In this document: piece after piece, positions 6,775-9,403 of the stretch
Layout: each line of letters begins with the position of its first letter
Numbering within the stretch: the stretch's first letter is position 1
Source: CAZZCP01 sp964653235
Lineage (GTDB): Bacteria > Bdellovibrionota > Bdellovibrionia > Bdellovibrionales > UBA840
Assembly (NCBI GenBank): GCA_964653235.1
Contig: CAZZCP010000083.1
Span: 1 to 9,403 of the forward strand
Length of the DNA: 9,403 nt
Reading direction: 5' to 3'
Translations under genes and position numbers: made by a program
The notes under the pieces: model-generated
The model's input: only the letters and a program-made list of their open reading frames with translations
What the model was told of the DNA's origin: nothing
The model's database searches: none

Positions 6775-6807
6775 TTCTTCCTTATTGTAATTGAATTTCA
6801 ACTTGCT

Positions 6808-6847
6808 GCCCGCATAGGTAAGCTAAACTTAGATCTAAGCCCGCATA
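6808..6847. promoter_or_regulatory. Direct repeats around a palindrome upstream of the secreted protein gene
   Basis: GCCCGCATA occurs at 6808-6816 and again at 6839-6847, 31 bases apart, close to three helical turns. Between them lies the perfect 12-base palindrome CTTAGATCTAAG (6828-6839). AACTTGCT also occurs twice (6800-6807 and 6859-6866). This is 34-92 bases upstream of the minus-strand secreted protein start and could be an operator region. No regulator can be named. Confidence 0.35.
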
Positions 6848-6866
6848 CGCTAGCGATAAACTTGCT

Positions 6867-7000
6867 ATGAATATAAAAAAAATGGCTTTAACTTTAATCC
6901 CCTCAGTGAATTGAAAGATATTTACTCTGAATTTTGTAAGAAAACCTTTAGTTTCTGTGATTTTGAAAAAAATTTAGAAATCCAAAATTTTCTCTTATAG
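6867..7000 (+). other. Possible short coding remnant split at a run of eight As
   Basis: The region 6775-7067 holds no gene I can support. Within it, ATG at 6867 reads only 15 codons before TGA, but the frame one base over is open from 6859 to the TAG at 6998-7000. One extra A in the eight-A run at 6875-6882 would join them into a peptide of about 44 residues (MNIKKNGFNFNPLSEL at its start, then KDIYSEFCKKTFSFCDFEKN). No ribosome binding site precedes the ATG, so this may be chance. Confidence 0.15.
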
Positions 7001-7021
7001 TTGATATATATGTAATTCAGA

Positions 7022-7052
7022 CGGACGTCCGAAGTGAAATAAAGGGGAGCAG
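7022..7052 (+). repeat. Dispersed intergenic repeat, copy 3, with palindrome
   Basis: The perfect palindrome CGGACGTCCG (7022-7031) is followed directly by the 21-base core (7032-7052, AAATAAAGGGGAGCAG at its end). The palindrome is a shortened version of the inverted repeat attached to copy 2, in the same relative position and orientation. It lies 15 bases beyond the stop of the minus-strand TolC-like gene. Confidence 0.7.
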
Positions 7053-7067
7053 TTCTAATTTATTACT

Positions 7068-8657
7068 TTATCTTCGGCGATCAGCAATCGCGCGAATTTC
7101 TGCATCGATAGACTCAACATAATCCATAAATACTTGAGCTCTTTCGCTGTTAAAATATCTGTAGTCTACACAGCGATTCACCAATCTATATAAGATTTGT
7201 TCTTTCTTTGGGGCACGAATATTACTAGATGGCCTATGTCCCTGATGAATTGCCTCTAGTTTTTCATCTTTAAGTTGTTTTTCATGTGCTCGATTGAGTA
7301 GATCGTCTAGATTTCCCGTGATTGCAGCAACTTTGATTGTGTCCCTTACATATTCGGAGAACTCAGTATAAAGCTCTCTCATTATCGAAACGAGTCGTGC
7401 TCTAAGTAAGAGATAAGTGTCAATATCTCCCTTGCCTTTGGCATAACTCAACAGAGCGCTGATTTCTGCTTCTTTGGTACTTATAAGAGAATCACAAGCA
7501 ACACCCAAGCTACCGCGATCATTTTCTGCTGATATGGGCAAACTTCCAATTCCGGGTAAATTGGTATAAGTACTTTCTTTCGCCCCTTTTCGGTTGATTA
7601 AACTGGTGTAGAGTCCTTGAATCCTTGCTCTAATTCTTCTTGTCATATTCTCAATAGCAATTACTGTTCGTTCTTCACTATTTTGTCGATTTTGTATGCG
7701 AATACGATTGGTTCTGTCGGGTATTTGCCCATCAAGTCTAAGCATTAAAAATTCGCCATGTTGATAGGGTTTTTTAAAATCACTATTTGGTCTAGATTCA
7801 TCAGCATATCCGGCATCTAAGCTCAATGTAGGATAGGCTTCTCTTCTTTCTGCTAATGTTAGATTTCGTTTCTCGCGACCTTCATGCTGAAGAGCACTTA
7901 GTTCATAGTTATCAGCTAGGGCCATGAAAAAACTGTCTTCTGCTTTTTTAGGAATATCTAACTTCTCTGGAGTTTTTAAAAAATAACTACCAGTCTGAGT
8001 TAGGTCAATATTCGTACTAAACAAAAAGGCAACTTCACGCTGTATTTGGTCGGTTTGTACAGCTAAGAAATCACCTTTTGCTGTATTGATCGAAGCTTCA
8101 ACTCTTGAGAAATCCTCTGGGCGCACGATACCTAGTGACTCAGGTTTTTCTGTATCCATCAAACAAGAAAGTGTATGGATGTTGTCGTGAAGAACCATTA
8201 GGTTTTCTCTTTCAATCAATACATCCAAAAAGCTTTCAGCACCGAGTTGTGCGGCGTTTTGTTCATTCTGTTTTAAAATGTCTTGTTGAGCATTTATATT
8301 GAACTTACCAGCTTGAATTCTGGTTCGAATGGCAGGATCAAACAGCAGTAAATTCATACTAATTCGAGCTCTTCTTTGTACAAGCTCACCTTGAGGGAAA
8401 GCTTGAGGGTTTTGTGCGTACAAAAAACTCACAGAATAAGAGAAACGAGGCAAAAATTGTGCTTTTAATAAGTCTACTTCTAAATGGGCATCATCAACAT
8501 CAAGCCTTGCTTCATCAGGCTCTAAACTCCATTGCAAAGCATTTACTGCGGCATCAATCATATAAAGATTATCTTCAAATTCGCTTTCATAAGCGAGTTC
8601 TTGAGACATTGAAAGGTAAGGGGCGAATAGTAAAAAGAAAAAGAATTTTGTTTTCAT
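7068..8657 (-). CDS. TolC-like outer membrane efflux/secretion protein
   Basis: A 529-residue protein of the outer membrane efflux family (OEP/TolC fold), which trimerises into a channel spanning the outer membrane and periplasm. It has a signal peptide (about 1-19). The internal duplication typical of the family is visible: KAQFLPRFSYSVSFLYAQNP (65-84) then SMNLLLFDPAIRTRIQAG (100-117) and a long helix, against REAYPTLSLDAGY (272-284), MLRLDGQIPDRTNRIRIQ (305-322) and its helices. A C-terminal part after about residue 440, including KKEQILYRLVNRCVDYRYF, is longer than in simple TolC proteins and not recognised. No periplasmic adaptor or inner membrane pump is in the window, so its partner system is unknown. 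There is no clear ribosome binding site. The ATG is the only plausible start before the signal peptide. Confidence 0.85.
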   Translation of the reverse strand: MKTKFFFFLLFAPYLSMSQELAYESEFEDNLYMIDAAVNALQWSLEPDEARLDVDDAHLEVDLLKAQFLPRFSYSVSFLYAQNPQAFPQGELVQRRARISMNLLLFDPAIRTRIQAGKFNINAQQDILKQNEQNAAQLGAESFLDVLIERENLMVLHDNIHTLSCLMDTEKPESLGIVRPEDFSRVEASINTAKGDFLAVQTDQIQREVAFLFSTNIDLTQTGSYFLKTPEKLDIPKKAEDSFFMALADNYELSALQHEGREKRNLTLAERREAYPTLSLDAGYADESRPNSDFKKPYQHGEFLMLRLDGQIPDRTNRIRIQNRQNSEERTVIAIENMTRRIRARIQGLYTSLINRKGAKESTYTNLPGIGSLPISAENDRGSLGVACDSLISTKEAEISALLSYAKGKGDIDTYLLLRARLVSIMRELYTEFSEYVRDTIKVAAITGNLDDLLNRAHEKQLKDEKLEAIHQGHRPSSNIRAPKKEQILYRLVNRCVDYRYFNSERAQVFMDYVESIDAEIRAIADRRR

Positions 8658-8685
8658 GACAAAGTATTTTTCATGAAGGGAATTT

Positions 8686-8710
8686 AAAAAAAAGGCTTTG
8701 CTGTAAAAGC
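8686..8710 (-). terminator. Intrinsic terminator after orn
   Basis: On the minus strand GCTTT (8710-8706) pairs with AAAGC (8699-8695) across a six-base loop, followed by one C and then eight Ts (8693-8686). The stem is short but the T-tract is strong. It lies 27 bases after the orn stop and would separate orn from the TolC-like gene, which must then have a promoter in the remaining short interval or rely on read-through. Confidence 0.5.
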
Positions 8711-8736
8711 TGTAAAAAAAATATTTTTGGTGAGAC

Positions 8737-9276
8737 TTATGTTTGGCTGTGTTGCTTGTTTTGAATTTGAGCTTGGTCTAAAAAACTCATGTAAAATTTA
8801 AGCTCTTCTATGCTGTCCCGAATATCATCTAGGGCTCTGTGACGGGACATCTTTTCAAATCGGATATTGTATTTTTGGTGAAGTACAATCTTCCATGCAC
8901 TTACATCTAGCATGCGATAGTGAAGTTTCTTGCAAAATTCGGGCATATACTTTTGCAAGAATTTTCGATCTTGGCCAATTGAGTTTCCAGCAAGAGTGAC
9001 TGGTTCGGTAAAATTCTTCTCACAGACTTTGATCAGTTCTTCTTCAACTTGATCTTGTTTTTTTCCATGCGGAACCGATGCAGTAAGACCAGAGTCACCA
9101 TGATGTTCTTTGCACCAATCATCCATCGCATCTAGAAACTTTTGGTCTTGATAGACCACCGTTTCATAGGTGTCGAGTTCTTGAAAGTTCCAGTCAGTAA
9201 CTATCGCTGCTACTTCAATAATTCTTTCTTTTTCGACATCCAGGCCGGTCATTTCGAGATCTAACCATAAAAGCAT
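8737..9276 (-). CDS. orn: Oligoribonuclease (DEDDh 3'-5' exoribonuclease)
   Basis: A 179-residue enzyme that degrades RNA of two to five nucleotides, completing mRNA turnover in the cytoplasm. In many bacteria it also clears pGpG from cyclic-di-GMP breakdown. The DEDDh set is intact: Asp6 and Glu8 in LDLEMTGL, Asp103 in SIGQDRKF, and His146 and Asp151 in SRHRALDDIRDS. Length matches the family, with a short polar tail (QAQIQNKQHSQT). The start is well fixed: an in-frame TAG lies one codon upstream of the ATG, and MLLWLDLEMTGLD aligns with the usual beginning. No Shine-Dalgarno sequence fits before it. Instead a good promoter ends five bases upstream, suggesting a leaderless mRNA. Confidence 0.97.
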   Translation of the reverse strand: MLLWLDLEMTGLDVEKERIIEVAAIVTDWNFQELDTYETVVYQDQKFLDAMDDWCKEHHGDSGLTASVPHGKKQDQVEEELIKVCEKNFTEPVTLAGNSIGQDRKFLQKYMPEFCKKLHYRMLDVSAWKIVLHQKYNIRFEKMSRHRALDDIRDSIEELKFYMSFLDQAQIQNKQHSQT

Positions 9277-9281
9277 GGGCT

Positions 9282-9311
9282 ATTATCTTTATTGTGAGCA
9301 ATAAATGTCAA
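9282..9311 (-). promoter_or_regulatory. Promoter of orn, placed for a leaderless transcript
   Basis: On the minus strand TTGACA (9311-9306, full -35 consensus) and GATAAT (9287-9282, five of six -10 bases) are separated by 18 bases. Only five bases (AGCCC) separate the -10 from the ATG of orn, so transcription should start at or within a base or two of the start codon. This is the best promoter match in the window. Confidence 0.7.
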
Positions 9312-9322
9312 TCAATCTTAAA

Positions 9323-9343
9323 CTGCTCCCTTTTACTTCACTT
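9323..9343 (-). repeat. Dispersed intergenic repeat, copy 4
   Basis: Read on the minus strand it contains GTGAAGTAAAAGGGAGCAG and differs from copy 1 at one of 21 positions. It lies between the stop at 9346 of the gene at the right edge and the orn promoter. It lacks the GGAC/GTCC palindrome of copies 2 and 3. Confidence 0.75.
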
Positions 9344-9345
9344 TT

Positions 9346-9403
9346 TTAAATGCCCTTGTTTTTGTAAGTACTCAAAATTGGTCCTGTTCTTGCTTTATAA
9401 GCC
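9346..9403 (-). CDS. C-terminal fragment of an unfinished gene, possibly adenylate kinase
   Basis: An open minus-strand frame enters from the right edge and ends at TAA (9348-9346), giving AYKARTGPILSTYKNKGI. The spacing of Tyr, Thr-x-Pro, Tyr and Gly resembles the last helix of adenylate kinases (Y, then T, P, YY, KG). With 18 residues this is only suggestive. Being upstream of orn on the same strand, it may be a neighbour, but the orn promoter and a repeat copy separate the two. Confidence 0.4.
   Translation of the reverse strand, partial: AYKARTGPILSTYKNKGI

Noticed and set aside
8658..8676. Leaderless promoter for the TolC-like gene (AATACT five bases before the ATG)
   Set aside because: The spacing resembles orn, but no acceptable -35 hexamer is present, so I do not call it.
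8694..8716. Tandem GCTGTAAAA repeats before the TolC-like gene as regulator sites
   Set aside because: They overlap the terminator hairpin and an A-rich tract, so the terminator and base composition explain them well enough.

Overview
The window comes from a moderately AT-rich, Gram-negative-type bacterium. It carries secreted proteins with signal peptides, a TolC-like outer membrane protein and compact operons. Two secreted EndA-type nucleases, a TolC-like gene with no visible transporter partner, and a small membrane protein with an FQNC motif would fit the Bdellovibrionota (predatory or Oligoflexia-like bacteria). That placement is an inference; there is no rRNA or tRNA gene to confirm it. 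A run of ten Ns inside ahcY shows that this is a scaffolded draft assembly.

Layout. (1) At 1-2500, two paralogous secreted endonuclease I genes face each other tail to tail. The minus-strand copy runs into a DUF2237 gene that overlaps its 3' end. (2) At 2637-4416 there is a plus-strand cluster: a small two-segment membrane protein, a DUF1232/YkvA-like protein, the transcript-cleavage factor GreB and methionine aminopeptidase. The first three overlap by 1 and 4 bases, which suggests translational coupling. map follows after 36 bases and may have its own promoter. (3) At 4460-5940, ahcY (S-adenosylhomocysteine hydrolase) has its own promoter and a strong ribosome binding site. It is interrupted only by the assembly gap and ends at a hairpin shared with the convergent gene. 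(4) At 5941-7067 there is an unrecognised secreted protein (minus strand), followed by about 290 bases of mostly non-coding DNA with a repeat-rich upstream region. (5) At 7068-9403 a TolC-like gene and orn (oligoribonuclease) lie on the minus strand, separated by a likely terminator. The C-terminal end of a further minus-strand gene, perhaps an adenylate kinase, lies at the right edge.

The genes do not form one dedicated pathway. Housekeeping functions (nascent protein processing, transcript cleavage, SAH recycling, nanoRNA turnover) sit beside accessory secreted proteins. The two nucleases would digest DNA outside the cytoplasm, and Orn finishes RNA breakdown inside it.

The most notable feature outside genes is a dispersed intergenic repeat of about 21 bp, present four times, two copies of which adjoin a palindromic GGAC/GTCC module. 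The copies form two inward-facing pairs, one bracketing the first nuclease gene and the other bracketing the tolC-like gene plus orn. A second theme is that several genes, most clearly orn, have promoter-like hexamers placed so that the transcript would begin at or very near the start codon (leaderless mRNA). No complete previously undescribed multi-gene system is visible. No CRISPR array, transposase, tRNA or rRNA gene was seen.
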